From an uncultured Thiohalocapsa sp. (lineage in GTDB: Bacteria > Pseudomonadota > Gammaproteobacteria > Chromatiales > Chromatiaceae): a stretch of DNA of 59,630 nt. The stretch spans positions 1 through 59,630 of the forward strand of contig NZ_CAJXYK010000039.1 in NCBI RefSeq assembly GCF_913063425.1. The letters run 5' to 3'. The notes below the pieces were generated by a model. That model made no database searches. It had not been told where the DNA came from and saw nothing but the letters and a program-made list of their open reading frames with translations. Every line of letters begins with the position of its first letter. The stretch's first letter is position 1. The position numbers and the translations under genes were made by a program. Below are positions 17,263 through 26,217 of the stretch, one piece after another.

Positions 17263-18098
17263 TGCCCGAGCCGTCCCGGGTGCCGATGGGCGGCGGCGAC
17301 CTGCGCCCGGCGCTGTCGCCGCACCGCATCTACTTCACCCGCGTCATGCACCGGCGGCTGTTCCCGGTGCAGTATCGCTTCGAGTACCGGGTGTTCAGCC
17401 TGCTGCTGGACCTGGACCGGCTGGACGCGGTGCCGCGCCGGCTCGCCGTCGGCCCCGGCCGGGGCGTCCTGCGCGGGCTGCTGCGCCCGCGACTCTTCCG
17501 CTTCGACCCCGCCGACCACGGGCCCCGGGACGGCTCGGCGCTCAGGCCCTGGGCGGAGCAGGTGCTGGCCGCCCGCGGCATCGGCCTCGCGGGTGGGCGC
17601 ATCCGGCTGCTCTGCTTTCCGCGCGTGCTGGGCTACGGCTTCAATCCGCTGAGCCTCTGGTACTGCGAGCATGCCGACGGGCGCCTGCGGGCCGTCATCG
17701 CCGAGGTGCGCAACACCTTCGGCCAGCACCACAGCTATCTGCTGCACGACGACGGCCGGCCCATCGCCTGGCCGCTGCGGGCCGAGAAGCTCAAGTGCTT
17801 CTACGTCTCGCCCCTGATGGACATGCAGGGAGGCTATCGCTTCCGGCTGTCGGCGCCGGATGACAAGCTGGCGGTGCTGATCCGCCAGTTCGATGAGAAG
17901 GGCCGGCTCAAGCTGGTGGCGAGCCAGAGCGGCACCGGCGAGCCGCTCACCGATGCTGCCCTGTGGCGGGCCTTTCGCGCCATGCCGGTAATGACGTACA
18001 AGGTCATGGTCGCCATCCACTGGCAGGCTCTCAAGATCTGGCTCGCCGGCGCCCGCTTCTTCCCGAAACCCGAGCCACCCCAGCAGGAGGTCACCTGA
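17262..18098 (+). CDS. DUF1365 family protein
   Basis: 278 residues. Landmarks include HRIYFTRVMHRRLFPVQYRF at the start, LLCFPRVLGYGFNPLSLWYC in the middle, VRNTFGQHHSYLL, and LKCFYVSPLMDMQG. These define DUF1365, a family nearly always found between an FAD oxidoreductase and a cyclopropane fatty acid synthase-like methyltransferase. Biochemical role is not established. The start overlaps the preceding stop as TGATG, and its own stop overlaps the next ATG in the same manner. Confidence 0.9.
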   Translation: MPEPSRVPMGGGDLRPALSPHRIYFTRVMHRRLFPVQYRFEYRVFSLLLDLDRLDAVPRRLAVGPGRGVLRGLLRPRLFRFDPADHGPRDGSALRPWAEQVLAARGIGLAGGRIRLLCFPRVLGYGFNPLSLWYCEHADGRLRAVIAEVRNTFGQHHSYLLHDDGRPIAWPLRAEKLKCFYVSPLMDMQGGYRFRLSAPDDKLAVLIRQFDEKGRLKLVASQSGTGEPLTDAALWRAFRAMPVMTYKVMVAIHWQALKIWLAGARFFPKPEPPQQEVT

Positions 18099-19321
18099 TG
18101 TCCGAGCACAACCGCGCGGAAGCCGCGTTACCCGCCGTCGGGCGCATCGCCACGCGGGCGGCATTGAAGCCCTTCCGCGCCCTCTTCGACCGCATCCTGC
18201 GCGGCCATCTGCGCATCCGCGTCGGCGAGCACTGCCACGAGATGCACGGCACCGAGGCAGGCCCGAGCGGCGAGATCCGCCTGGTGCGGCCACTGACCTT
18301 CGCGCGGCGCATCGCCACCCGCGGCCACGTCGGCCTGGGCGAGGCCTACATGGCCGGAGACTGGGACAGCCCGGATGTCACCGCCCTGCTGCACTGCTTC
18401 GCCGCCAACCAGCACGCGCTGGTGGAGGTCTTCGAGGGCAGCTGGCTGAACCGCCTGGCCTCCCTGCTGCGCCACCGCCGCCGGGCCAACACCAGGGCCG
18501 GCAGCAGGCGCAACATCGAGGCCCACTACGACCTCGGCAACGACTTCTACCGGCTCTGGCTCGACCCGAGCATGACCTACTCCTCCGCGGTGTTCGAGCC
18601 CGACACGGACGACCTGGCCCGTGCCCAGGCCAACAAATACCGGCGCCTGCTCGGGCTGCTGGACGCGGCTCCCGGCGAGCGGGTGCTGGAGGTGGGCTGC
18701 GGCTGGGGCGGCTTTGCGCGCACGGCCGCCGCGGCCGGGCTCGACGTCACCGGCATCACCCTGTCCCGGGAGCAGCTCGCCTGGGCCGAGGCGGGCGCCG
18801 CCGGCGCGTCGCTGCCCGGAGGCATGACCTTCCGCCTCCAGGACTACCGCGACGTCACCGAGCGCTTCGACCACATCGTCTCCATCGAAATGTTCGAGGC
18901 CGTGGGCGAGGCCTACTGGCCCGCGTACATGGCCATGCTGAAGCGCTGCCTGAAGCCCGGCGGGCGCGCGGCGCTTCAGGTCATCACCATCGCCGACTCG
19001 GAGTTCGACGGCTACAAGGCGAGCCCGGACTTCATCCAGCACTACATCTTCCCGGGTGGCATGCTGCCGACGGTGGGCCGCTTCGATGCGGCGGCGGCGG
19101 ATGCCGGCCTGCGGGTGGTGCAGCGCAGCTTCCACGGCCTGGACTACGCGCGCACGCTGGCCACCTGGCGCGAGCGCTTCGAGGCCGAGCTGCCGGCGGT
19201 GCGCGCACTCGGCTACGACGAGCGCTTCATCCGCATGTGGCGCTACTACCTCTGCTACTGCGAGGCGGGCTTCCGCGACGAGCGCATCGATGTGATGCAG
19301 GTGGCGCTGAGCACGGACTGA
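18098..19321 (+). CDS. cfa: Cyclopropane-fatty-acyl-phospholipid synthase-like SAM methyltransferase
   Basis: 407 residues. The SAM-binding motif is VLEVGCGWGGFARTAA, preceded by NIEAHYDLGNDFYRLWLDPSMTYS in two segments, and followed by the active-site-type SIEMFEAVG and the C-terminal YYLCYCEAGFRDERIDVMQV. These match CFA synthases, which methylate phospholipid acyl double bonds. AGGAGG lies 8 bases before the ATG at 18098. Because the partner genes are the FAD oxidoreductase and DUF1365, this may be the stress-induced paralog class that makes methylated or furan fatty acids rather than simple cyclopropanes; sequence alone does not separate them. Confidence 0.9.
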   Translation: MSEHNRAEAALPAVGRIATRAALKPFRALFDRILRGHLRIRVGEHCHEMHGTEAGPSGEIRLVRPLTFARRIATRGHVGLGEAYMAGDWDSPDVTALLHCFAANQHALVEVFEGSWLNRLASLLRHRRRANTRAGSRRNIEAHYDLGNDFYRLWLDPSMTYSSAVFEPDTDDLARAQANKYRRLLGLLDAAPGERVLEVGCGWGGFARTAAAAGLDVTGITLSREQLAWAEAGAAGASLPGGMTFRLQDYRDVTERFDHIVSIEMFEAVGEAYWPAYMAMLKRCLKPGGRAALQVITIADSEFDGYKASPDFIQHYIFPGGMLPTVGRFDAAAADAGLRVVQRSFHGLDYARTLATWRERFEAELPAVRALGYDERFIRMWRYYLCYCEAGFRDERIDVMQVALSTD

Positions 19322-19414
19322 CGTCGGGCGCTCAATGCCGGACGGGCCCGGGCGTCGGATCATCGACGCCCGGGAAGCTGTCGTCGAGGGTGGCGAGCGT
19401 CGCGAGCGGCGGCA

Positions 19415-19432
19415 GGCGGACTTCAGTCCGCC
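19415..19432. repeat. Half copy of dispersed palindromic element
   Basis: The perfect palindrome GGCGGACTTCAGTCCGCC lies in the convergent gap between the cfa-like gene and the amylase gene. It equals hairpin 1 of the elements at 13312 and 31475. It could end transcription from both sides by folding, although no T tract follows. Confidence 0.65.
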
Positions 19433-19524
19433 GGCCGTCAATGATGGGCCGACATCGGCCTTTCGGCAGGGCAGCACCGGACAAGATTCCTGTGTATCGG
19501 GGCGAGCGCATACCGCCGCCGCGC

Positions 19525-21156
19525 TCAGCGCCCCGTCGAATCATCCTCCGGCCGTAAGCCGACGTGAATCGCCACCGCCGCGCGCGGCGCCAGCTCGAAC
19601 GTGGCAGCGGTGTCTTTGCTCACCGTGACCGCCGCGGGCGCACCGGCGCCGGCTTCTGGGGTGTCGGCGCTGGATTCGGCATCGTCCGTCGGCTGCGCGT
19701 CCATGGCGCGGCAGCTGTTCCCCGCCGGCTGCGCAGCCACCGCATTGCAATAGCGCCCCGCCGGCAGCCCGGTGCGCAGCCATTGGCGCATGGGCTCGTC
19801 GGTGTTGTTGATGACCACGAAGCCGCGCTCGCCGCGGCCGAAGGCGATGCGCCCGCCGCCGTCGTCCCACCAGTTGGCGACCTCGGCATCCTCGGTGTGG
19901 TTGCGGAAAGCCACCATGCCGGCAATGGCGGGGCGGCGGTGCTCGCAGCGCCAGGCGCCGCCGCAGCCGAGCCCGTCCGGGCCGTGCACCCGCCGTGTGC
20001 TGCCCTGATCATCGCTCGGCGGGCCCGCGCCCGCGTCCGTGAATGCATAGCCGGACATCACCCGCGGCGTGCCGTAGGGCCAGGCGAGCATGAACACCTG
20101 GGCGAGGTCGTAGAGCGCACCCTCGGCCGGGCTCAGCGCGGCGGCGCCGGCGAGGGCCGAGCGCCGGGTCTCATGGCTGTCCACGAACACCACCGCGCCC
20201 CTGCTCGGCACCAGGTCGTCCGCGCCGAGGCCGGGCTTCAGGTTGCGCAGCACGGCAATGCCGCCGTCGCGGAAGGCGGCGGCGAGCCTGCGGGTGTAGT
20301 CGGGCTCGGTGACGGCGCCGTTGCCGAGGTACTCCTGCACCCGCACGGCCTCGCCCGGCACCTCGGCGAAGGCCTGATAGACGAAGGGCAGCCCCTGCAC
20401 CCGGGCCAGAATGCCCGCGATGTCGCCGGCGGCCATGTGCTTGGCGGCGTCGATGCGAAAGCCCGCGACGCCGAGCCGCACCAGGCCGTCCAGGTAGCCG
20501 CCGATGCGGTTCTGAACCCGGTCGGCGTCTGTGTTCAGATCCGCCCGCCCGCGCAGATTGCAGCGCTGCACGGCGGCGCGGTCGTCCCAGCGTCCGTTAA
20601 GCTCGCAGCGGGGACTGTGGAAATCCTGGGGCAGGAGACCCGGATAGGCGTAGTAGTCGTAGGCGCTGCCCGCGCTGCCGGTGCCCCAGCGCGGGTCGTC
20701 GTCGAAGGGCGGCCCGGTCATGTGGTTGATGACGGCGTCCGCGTAGATCTTCACACCCGCCGCGGCGCAGCGCCGCACCATGTCGGCGAAGGCCTCGGCG
20801 TCGCCGCTGCGGCTGTCGAGCGCCCAGCTCACGGGCTCGTAGCGCTGCCACCAGGGGTCACCCGCCACCCGGCGGTGCTCGTTGGGCGGTGACACCTGGA
20901 CGGCGCCGTAGCCCGCGGCCCCCAGAAACTGCTCGCACTCGGCGGCGATGTCGTCCCAGCGCCATTCGAACAGGTGCACGATGACGCTGCGGGGCGTGTC
21001 GCCGGCGGCCACCACGGGCGGTGGTGCGGCGTCCGGGCCGGAATCCGGCAGCGCCTGCTGCGGGTCCTGCTGGGTGGCCACCACCAGGATCAGCACCGCG
21101 AAGCCGATGATGGTGGCGTTCAGCAGGGCACTCAGAAGGTCGGCGAGAAACTGCAT
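19525..21156 (-). CDS. Membrane-anchored or exported animal-type alpha-amylase homologue (GH13) with altered catalytic residues
   Basis: 543 residues. The N-terminus has one hydrophobic segment (ATIIGFAVLILVVA), then a Pro/Ala linker, then a GH13 domain that aligns from memory with animal amylase: SVIVHLFEWRWDDIAAEC, YADAVINHM, GFRIDAAKHM, LGNGAVTE, YGTPRVMSGY. The nucleophile Asp236 is kept. The stretch equivalent to FIYQEVID reads FVYQAFAE (residues 258-265), so Ala262 sits at the acid/base Glu; VDNHD reads VDSHE (325-329), replacing the third carboxylate Asp by Glu and a chloride-ligand Asn by Ser. The start at 21156 was chosen for the hydrophobic N-terminus. It could be a weakly active or binding-only homologue. 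Confidence 0.82.
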   Translation of the reverse strand: MQFLADLLSALLNATIIGFAVLILVVATQQDPQQALPDSGPDAAPPPVVAAGDTPRSVIVHLFEWRWDDIAAECEQFLGAAGYGAVQVSPPNEHRRVAGDPWWQRYEPVSWALDSRSGDAEAFADMVRRCAAAGVKIYADAVINHMTGPPFDDDPRWGTGSAGSAYDYYAYPGLLPQDFHSPRCELNGRWDDRAAVQRCNLRGRADLNTDADRVQNRIGGYLDGLVRLGVAGFRIDAAKHMAAGDIAGILARVQGLPFVYQAFAEVPGEAVRVQEYLGNGAVTEPDYTRRLAAAFRDGGIAVLRNLKPGLGADDLVPSRGAVVFVDSHETRRSALAGAAALSPAEGALYDLAQVFMLAWPYGTPRVMSGYAFTDAGAGPPSDDQGSTRRVHGPDGLGCGGAWRCEHRRPAIAGMVAFRNHTEDAEVANWWDDGGGRIAFGRGERGFVVINNTDEPMRQWLRTGLPAGRYCNAVAAQPAGNSCRAMDAQPTDDAESSADTPEAGAGAPAAVTVSKDTAATFELAPRAAVAIHVGLRPEDDSTGR

Positions 21157-21329
21157 CGGCTGGCATTGCCTATGGCGACTGGGAAACCGATTTATATGGT
21201 CGCACGCGGGCACTGCCTGCGGTCAGCACGGCCGCCGGCGCGGCCCGGCGATGTCAGCCTCTGCCGGTCGTCGAGCCGTCACCGCTCCGCACGCCGGCCG
21301 GCCATGGCGCCACCCAGGAGAACAATTCC

Positions 21330-22550
21330 ATGCGAGACCAGGCCGATCATTCACCCGCGCCCACCGGCGCAGCACCCCACCGCTTTGCCACATCGGCCCT
21401 CGCCGCCGCGGGGGTCGCCGCGCTGCTGCTCGGCTGCTCGGCACCTGCGGGCTCCATCGAGCCCACGGGCACGGCGCTGCCGGAGGCCACCGGCTGGCGC
21501 CTGGAGACGGTGGTCCGCGGGCTTACGCACCCCTGGGCCGTCGCCTGGCTGCCCAACGGCGATGCGCTGATCACGGAGCGCCCCGGGCGGCTGCGCCTGC
21601 TGCGCGACGGCGCGCTGGACCCCGCGCCCATCACCGGCCTGCCGGACATCTGCGGCGACTGCGGCCAGGGCGGCCTGCTCGATGTCGCCCTGCATCCGGA
21701 CTTCGCGAGCAACCGGCTCGTGTACCTGACCTTCGCCCAGGGCGACCCGGACAAAAACCGCACCGCCCTGGCGCGCGGCCGGCTGGATGCAGCGGGCAAG
21801 CGCCTGCTGGACACCGAGGTCATTTTCCACAACGCCGACTGGAAATCCGGCGGCCAGCACTTCGGCTCCCGGCTGGTGTGGCTGGCGGACGGCACGCTGC
21901 TGATGAGCATCGGCGACGGCGGCAACCCGCCCGTCTCCTTCCGCGGAGAGAACATCCGCAACCAGGCGCAGAACCCGGGCACGCACTTCGGCGCCGTGCT
22001 GCGCCTGACGGACGATGGCACGGCACCGCCGGACAACCCACTCGCCGATGACCCCGCAGCCAAGCCCGAGATCTACAGCTGGGGGCATCGCAACATCCAG
22101 GGCATGACCGTCCACGCCGACTCCGGCGTCATCTACGCCAACGAGCACGGCTCCCGCGGCGGCGACGAGCTGAACCGCATCCAGCCCGGCAACAACTACG
22201 GCTGGCCCGAGGTCACCTACAGCAACGAATACTGGGGACCGCGCATCTCCGACAAGACCCAGGCGCCGGGCATCACGGACCCGCTGGTGGTCTGGACCCC
22301 GTCCAAGGCCCCGAGCGGCCTCACCGTCTACACCGGCGAGCGCTTCCCTGACTGGCAGGGGGACCTGCTCTCCGGGGCGCTCAAGTTCCGGGAGATCCAC
22401 CGGCTGGATATCGAAGACGGACGCGTCCGGGACGAGGAGAAGCTCGACATCGGCGCGCGCGTGCGTGACGTGCGCATGGGTCCCGACGGCGAGCTCTATG
22501 TGCTGACGGACGAGGACGACGGTGCGCTGCTGCGGATCGTGCCGGATTGA
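21330..22550 (+). CDS. PQQ-dependent aldose sugar dehydrogenase lipoprotein (GSDH family)
   Basis: 406 residues. The N-terminus ends in a lipobox (ALLLGC), predicting an outer-membrane or periplasmic lipoprotein. The six-bladed propeller of soluble aldose dehydrogenases is indicated by LTHPWAVAWLPNG, ERPGRLRLL, GGLLDVALHPDF, RNIQGM, EHGSRGGDELN, NYGWPEVTY and KAPSGLTVYTG. The His and Arg positions suited to catalysis and PQQ contact are visible in these motifs. It oxidises sugars to lactones and passes electrons to the respiratory chain. No PQQ biosynthesis genes are in the window. Confidence 0.9.
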   Translation: MRDQADHSPAPTGAAPHRFATSALAAAGVAALLLGCSAPAGSIEPTGTALPEATGWRLETVVRGLTHPWAVAWLPNGDALITERPGRLRLLRDGALDPAPITGLPDICGDCGQGGLLDVALHPDFASNRLVYLTFAQGDPDKNRTALARGRLDAAGKRLLDTEVIFHNADWKSGGQHFGSRLVWLADGTLLMSIGDGGNPPVSFRGENIRNQAQNPGTHFGAVLRLTDDGTAPPDNPLADDPAAKPEIYSWGHRNIQGMTVHADSGVIYANEHGSRGGDELNRIQPGNNYGWPEVTYSNEYWGPRISDKTQAPGITDPLVVWTPSKAPSGLTVYTGERFPDWQGDLLSGALKFREIHRLDIEDGRVRDEEKLDIGARVRDVRMGPDGELYVLTDEDDGALLRIVPD

Positions 22551-22645
22551 TGCGCGACGCACAGGGGCTTCATCCCGCTGGATCGGTAGCCCGCCGGGCG
22601 GTTCTGACCCGCCGTGTGCTGCCTGAGGAACTGCTGGCTCCGGGG

Positions 22646-23620
22646 TCAGCGCCCTGCCTCGAACCTGCGCATCGCCAGCTGCTGCACGCCAAGGCCAATG
22701 ACGTTCACCAGGAGCGTGATGGCCAGGAGCACCAGGGCCGCGAACATGAGCGCCTGCACCTCGATGGCATCGGCCTCCGGAAAGCTGGAGGCGAGCCGCG
22801 AGGCCAGCGTGTTGGCCGGGGCGAACAGGGACAGGTTGATCTGGTTGCTGTTGCCGATCAGCATCGCGAGCGCCATGGTCTCCCCCAGGGCGCGGCCGAA
22901 GCCCAGCACCAGCGCCGCGAGGATGCCGCTGGAGGCCGTCGGCAGCATGACCCGGAAGACGGCCTCCGCCCGGGTGGTGCCCATGCCGTAGGCGGCCTCG
23001 GTGATGGTGAAGGGCACGCGGCGCAGGGCATCGACGGAGATGGCCGCCACCGTGGGCAGGATCATCACCGCCAGCACCAGGGCCGCCGGCGCCAGCCCGG
23101 GGCCGTTCAGGGAGGTGGCGAAGATGGGCACCATACCCAGGTTCTCGTGCAGCCAGTCCGCCACCGGCCGCAGCGCCGGGATCAGCACATAGATGCCCCA
23201 GAGCCCGAACACCACGGACGGGATGGCCGCCAGCAGCTCCACGACGACGCGGAAGGTGGCCGCGATGCGCCGGTGCACGAAGCCCTGGGTCAGGAAGATG
23301 GCGATGCCGATGCCGAACACCCCGCCGAGCAGCAGCGCCAGCAGCGAGCTGTAGAGCGTGCCCCAGATCTCCGGCAGCACCGAGTAGACATCGTCCACCG
23401 TATCCCAGGTGGTGCCGGTGATGAAGCCGAGGCCGTAGGTCTCGATGGCGGGCAGCGCCGCGCCGCCGATCTCCAGCACCAGATAGCCCACCAGCACAAT
23501 CACCAGCAGGGCGCAGCTCCAGGCGATGCTGCGCAGCAGGGTATCGGCGCCCTGCTCCCCCCGCGTGGGCGCCTGCGCGATATGGCCTTCGGTGACGGCG
23601 GCGAAGGAATGCTCGGTCAT
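22646..23620 (-). CDS. pstC: Phosphate ABC transporter permease PstC (orphan)
   Basis: 324 residues with six predicted transmembrane helices and the binding-protein-dependent transport inner-membrane signature (GFGRALGETMALAMLIGN is the EAA-type loop). Also seen are LPEIWGTLYSS and EAAYGMGTTRAEAVFRVMLP. It would form the membrane channel with PstA. No pstA, pstB or pstS is adjacent: the downstream neighbour converges and the upstream gene is divergent, so the partners must be elsewhere. The ATG at 23620 has a poor ribosome site. A GGATGC microsatellite lies just upstream (23625-23650). Confidence 0.9.
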   Translation of the reverse strand: MTEHSFAAVTEGHIAQAPTRGEQGADTLLRSIAWSCALLVIVLVGYLVLEIGGAALPAIETYGLGFITGTTWDTVDDVYSVLPEIWGTLYSSLLALLLGGVFGIGIAIFLTQGFVHRRIAATFRVVVELLAAIPSVVFGLWGIYVLIPALRPVADWLHENLGMVPIFATSLNGPGLAPAALVLAVMILPTVAAISVDALRRVPFTITEAAYGMGTTRAEAVFRVMLPTASSGILAALVLGFGRALGETMALAMLIGNSNQINLSLFAPANTLASRLASSFPEADAIEVQALMFAALVLLAITLLVNVIGLGVQQLAMRRFEAGR

Positions 23621-23900
23621 GGGAGTGGATGCGGATGCGGATGCGGATTACAACGACAGCGCCGCAGCGCGCGTGGGCCAGCGGCCGGCAGGGCAGCGGC
23701 GGCCGCAGGGTCTCTGCCGCAACCCGGGCTTTGGGCGCCGATCACGGCGGGAGGGGCCGGCTGACCGGAGTATGCGCCGATGCGCAGTCAGGGGCTCGCA
23801 CAGCCGCCATGATTAGAGCAAAGCGCGGCGGCGCACACCAGCCCGCGGGTCAGGCCCCATGCTGCCGCAGCGTCCCCCCGAAGCCAGACGGAGCCCCGCC

Positions 23901-24272
23901 GTGCCGAGCCCCCGCCCGCTGCACCCCGCGCAACTCCCCGGCCGGCCCCGGCCAACGCCGCGACACGCTGGTGCCGGCCGCTATCGCCTGCTGCTGCGGG
24001 CACTGCTGACGCTGGCGCTGGCCGGCCTTGCAGCAAACGGCGCCGCCCAGCGTGCCGTCATCCACAAGTGCACCCAGCCGGACGGGCGCACCGAGTACTC
24101 CAATGTCCCGTGCGGCCCGGACGAGCGCATCGACTACATCACCGGCGACAGCTTCTCCGTCATCGACCGGGATCCGCGCGGCGGGGAGCGCGCGGTGGCA
24201 CCGCCGTTGTCCCCGCGGGCGCTGCGCCGCCAGCGTTTCATGGAGCAGGAGGCGCGGGAGCAGGGACGGTGA
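23901..24272 (+). CDS. Secreted DUF4124-like small protein
   Basis: About 123 residues from the GTG at 23901 (GGAG about 8 bases upstream); an ATG at 23859 in the same frame is an alternative. After a basic, Pro-rich start there is a hydrophobic signal segment (LLLRALLTLALAGLAANGAAQ), then a short domain with HKCTQPDGRTEYSNVPC. The CxxxxGxxxYSxxPC pattern is DUF4124, found in many small periplasmic proteins of proteobacteria. The C-terminus is charged (RRQRFMEQEAREQGR). Function unknown. The next gene begins about 225 bases later, after a Fur-like box. Confidence 0.7.
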   Translation: MPSPRPLHPAQLPGRPRPTPRHAGAGRYRLLLRALLTLALAGLAANGAAQRAVIHKCTQPDGRTEYSNVPCGPDERIDYITGDSFSVIDRDPRGGERAVAPPLSPRALRRQRFMEQEAREQGR

Positions 24273-24366
24273 ACCGCCGAGTCGTCGGCAAGCCGGCGAC
24301 CGCCTGCGCCAGGTCACGCTGCACGCGCCATGCCCGGCATCCAGTCAAAACAGGCGACTTTACGCG

Positions 24367-24385
24367 AATGCGAATCGTTTCTATT
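24367..24385 (+). promoter_or_regulatory. Fur-like operator upstream of DUF2325 gene
   Basis: AATGCGAATCGTTTCTATT shares TGCGAATCGTT with the boxes at 30963 and 37880 (reverse strand). It lies about 110 bases upstream of the DUF2325 start. The sequence resembles Fur boxes of Burkholderia/Pseudomonas type. Binding by Fur is inferred. Confidence 0.65.
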
Positions 24386-24497
24386 ATCTGACGGCAAGCG
24401 AACGGCGCTCCCACCCGGGCGCCGGCCTTCGCCGCCAGCCGCCGCCGCAGGGCAACCGGCCAGCCGCGTCCCATCGATCTGACCCGAGGACACCGGC

Positions 24498-25859
24498 ATG
24501 TGCCGACACCACAGCAGCCCGCCCCCAGCCGTTGCACCGGACCCGACCACCGCGCCCGCGGATACCGCAGCCGCGCCCCAGCAGCAGCCGGCGAGCTTCC
24601 AGGCCACCGCGGCGCCGCGCCGGGCGCCCGGCACCCGCCGCAAGCTCTGGCAGCTGCCCGCCAAATTCCACTGCCCCCTCATCGGCACCTGTCTGCACGT
24701 GGACGAGCTGCGCGCCGTGGCGCGGCGCACCGGCGCCGTCCCCGAGCGCGGCGTGGGCGACTATCAGATGCATGTGAGCTTCGTCGCCGCTGCGGACCAT
24801 CGCAATCCCCTCTCGGCGGCGACCCAGAAGGCGCTGGACCGCAAGTATGCCGCCGCCCTGCGCCGCTTCGCACGCGCGCGAAGCACGGCAGCACTGCGCA
24901 CGCTCTGGGAGCAGCACCTGGCGGAGGGCCGGGTGCCGGAGGCGTTCTGGGCCCTCATGACCCATCCGCAGGCGGACCCGCCGCTGCACGCCCTGGCCTA
25001 TGAGGAGATTCACATGCGCTCGCACCAGATCGGCGCCGGCTTGGCGGCGGACGTGCAGGCGCTCACCGAGACCCGTGCCGAGCTCAGGCGCCTGCGCCGG
25101 GAGCAGGCCGCCGCGGCGGCCCGCCACGCGCAGACCCTCGCCGAGCGCGATCGCCGCCTCGCGGCCCTGACAGCACAGACCCAGGCGCTGCGGCAGTCCG
25201 AGCAGGACCTGCATGCCGCCCGCGCCCGCATCCACGACCTGGAGGCCGGCAATGCCCTGCGCGAGCTCTGGGAGCGGCTGGGCAGCACAGAGGCCCAACG
25301 CGATGCCGAGGCCACCGCCCGTTGCAGCGCCGAAGCCGACAACGCCCGGCTGCGGGATGCACTCACCCGCGCCCGGGCGGAAGCACGCACCCTCGCCGGG
25401 CAGCTCGCCGAGCGCGAGGCGGTGTGCGCGGCGCTGGAGCAACTGCTCGGCACCGCCCCGGCCTGCACCGGGGATTGCGACGACTGCGCCCGGGCGCGCG
25501 AGCCCCTGGATCTCGGCGGGCGCCGCATCCTCTGCGTCGGCGGTCGCGGCTCCCTGGCGCGCCACTACCGGGAGCTGGTGCAGCGCTGCAACGGGGAGCT
25601 GGTGCGCCACGACGGCGGCCTGGAGGAGAGCCGCCAGCGCCTGGAGAGCCTGCTCGCGAGTGCCGATGCCGTGGTCTGCCCGGCGGACGCTGTGAGTCAC
25701 GACGCCTACCTGCGCGCCAAACGCTTCTGCAAGCGCACCGCCAAGCCCTATGTGCTGCTGGAGCGCTCGGGCATCGGCGCCTTCGCCCGCGCCCTCGCCG
25801 ACCTCGCCGCGGCAGCAAACCCGCCAGCGACTGCGGGCGCCGCCGCGGGACGCTGCTGA
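24498..25859 (+). CDS. DUF2325 domain protein with long coiled coil and Cys motif
   Basis: 453 residues. The N-terminus (1-45) is Pro/Ala-rich. Residues ~45-180 form a helical domain containing KFHCPLIGTCLHVDELR. Residues ~195-320 are a coiled coil rich in Arg, Glu, Ala. A cysteine cluster CTGDCDDC near residue 325 precedes the C-terminal DUF2325 domain (RRILCVGGRGSLARHYREL to KRFCKRTAKPYVLL, ~345-430), a small Rossmann-like fold. DUF2325 proteins are widespread but uncharacterised, often near metal-handling genes. The Fur-like box upstream and the metal ATPase cluster downstream suggest an iron-linked role; that is inference. Confidence 0.82.
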   Translation: MCRHHSSPPPAVAPDPTTAPADTAAAPQQQPASFQATAAPRRAPGTRRKLWQLPAKFHCPLIGTCLHVDELRAVARRTGAVPERGVGDYQMHVSFVAAADHRNPLSAATQKALDRKYAAALRRFARARSTAALRTLWEQHLAEGRVPEAFWALMTHPQADPPLHALAYEEIHMRSHQIGAGLAADVQALTETRAELRRLRREQAAAAARHAQTLAERDRRLAALTAQTQALRQSEQDLHAARARIHDLEAGNALRELWERLGSTEAQRDAEATARCSAEADNARLRDALTRARAEARTLAGQLAEREAVCAALEQLLGTAPACTGDCDDCARAREPLDLGGRRILCVGGRGSLARHYRELVQRCNGELVRHDGGLEESRQRLESLLASADAVVCPADAVSHDAYLRAKRFCKRTAKPYVLLERSGIGAFARALADLAAAANPPATAGAAAGRC

Positions 25860-26217
25860 CGGCTGCCCGCAGCCGCAACGGCGCCCGCCGGGCAGGCCAG
25901 CTCCGCGGCCGGCCCGCCGGCGGACCCCCCGCCCGAAACCGTCAATCCCCTGATCCGCAGTCCCGACCATCCACTGATCCCTTGCCCTGGATCAAGGGCG
26001 AAGACGCGTCTGGTTGTTATTCGCAACGGTATTCCATTATCATCTTCCGCCGATATCGACGGTGACCGACAACGGCCGCCGCCGTTATTGGCGGCATACC
26101 CGACGCAGCCTCGCGTGACACGGCAGACACTCACCCCAGCCAAAGCCACCGGCCCAACGCCGCCAGCACGGCTGCACGGGCACGACCCATCGCATCGCGC
26201 AACCAAGGAGACGACGC
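25860..26217. other. Intergenic regulatory gap before the P-type ATPase cluster
   Basis: No coding frame is convincing. The AT-rich stretch 26005-26060 stands out from the surrounding GC-rich sequence and includes the Fur-like box at 26023-26041. A ribosome site AAGGAG at 26205-26210 serves the next gene. Confidence 0.55.
26023..26041 (-). promoter_or_regulatory. Fur-like operator upstream of the ATPase cluster
   Basis: On the minus strand the site reads GATAATGGAATACCGTTGC, keeping GATAATG of the classical Fur consensus (about 11 of 19 matches). On the plus strand the neighbouring TTATTCGCAA contains the reverse of TGCGAATAA, the half site shared with the other boxes. It is about 180 bases upstream of the first cluster gene. 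Confidence 0.5.
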
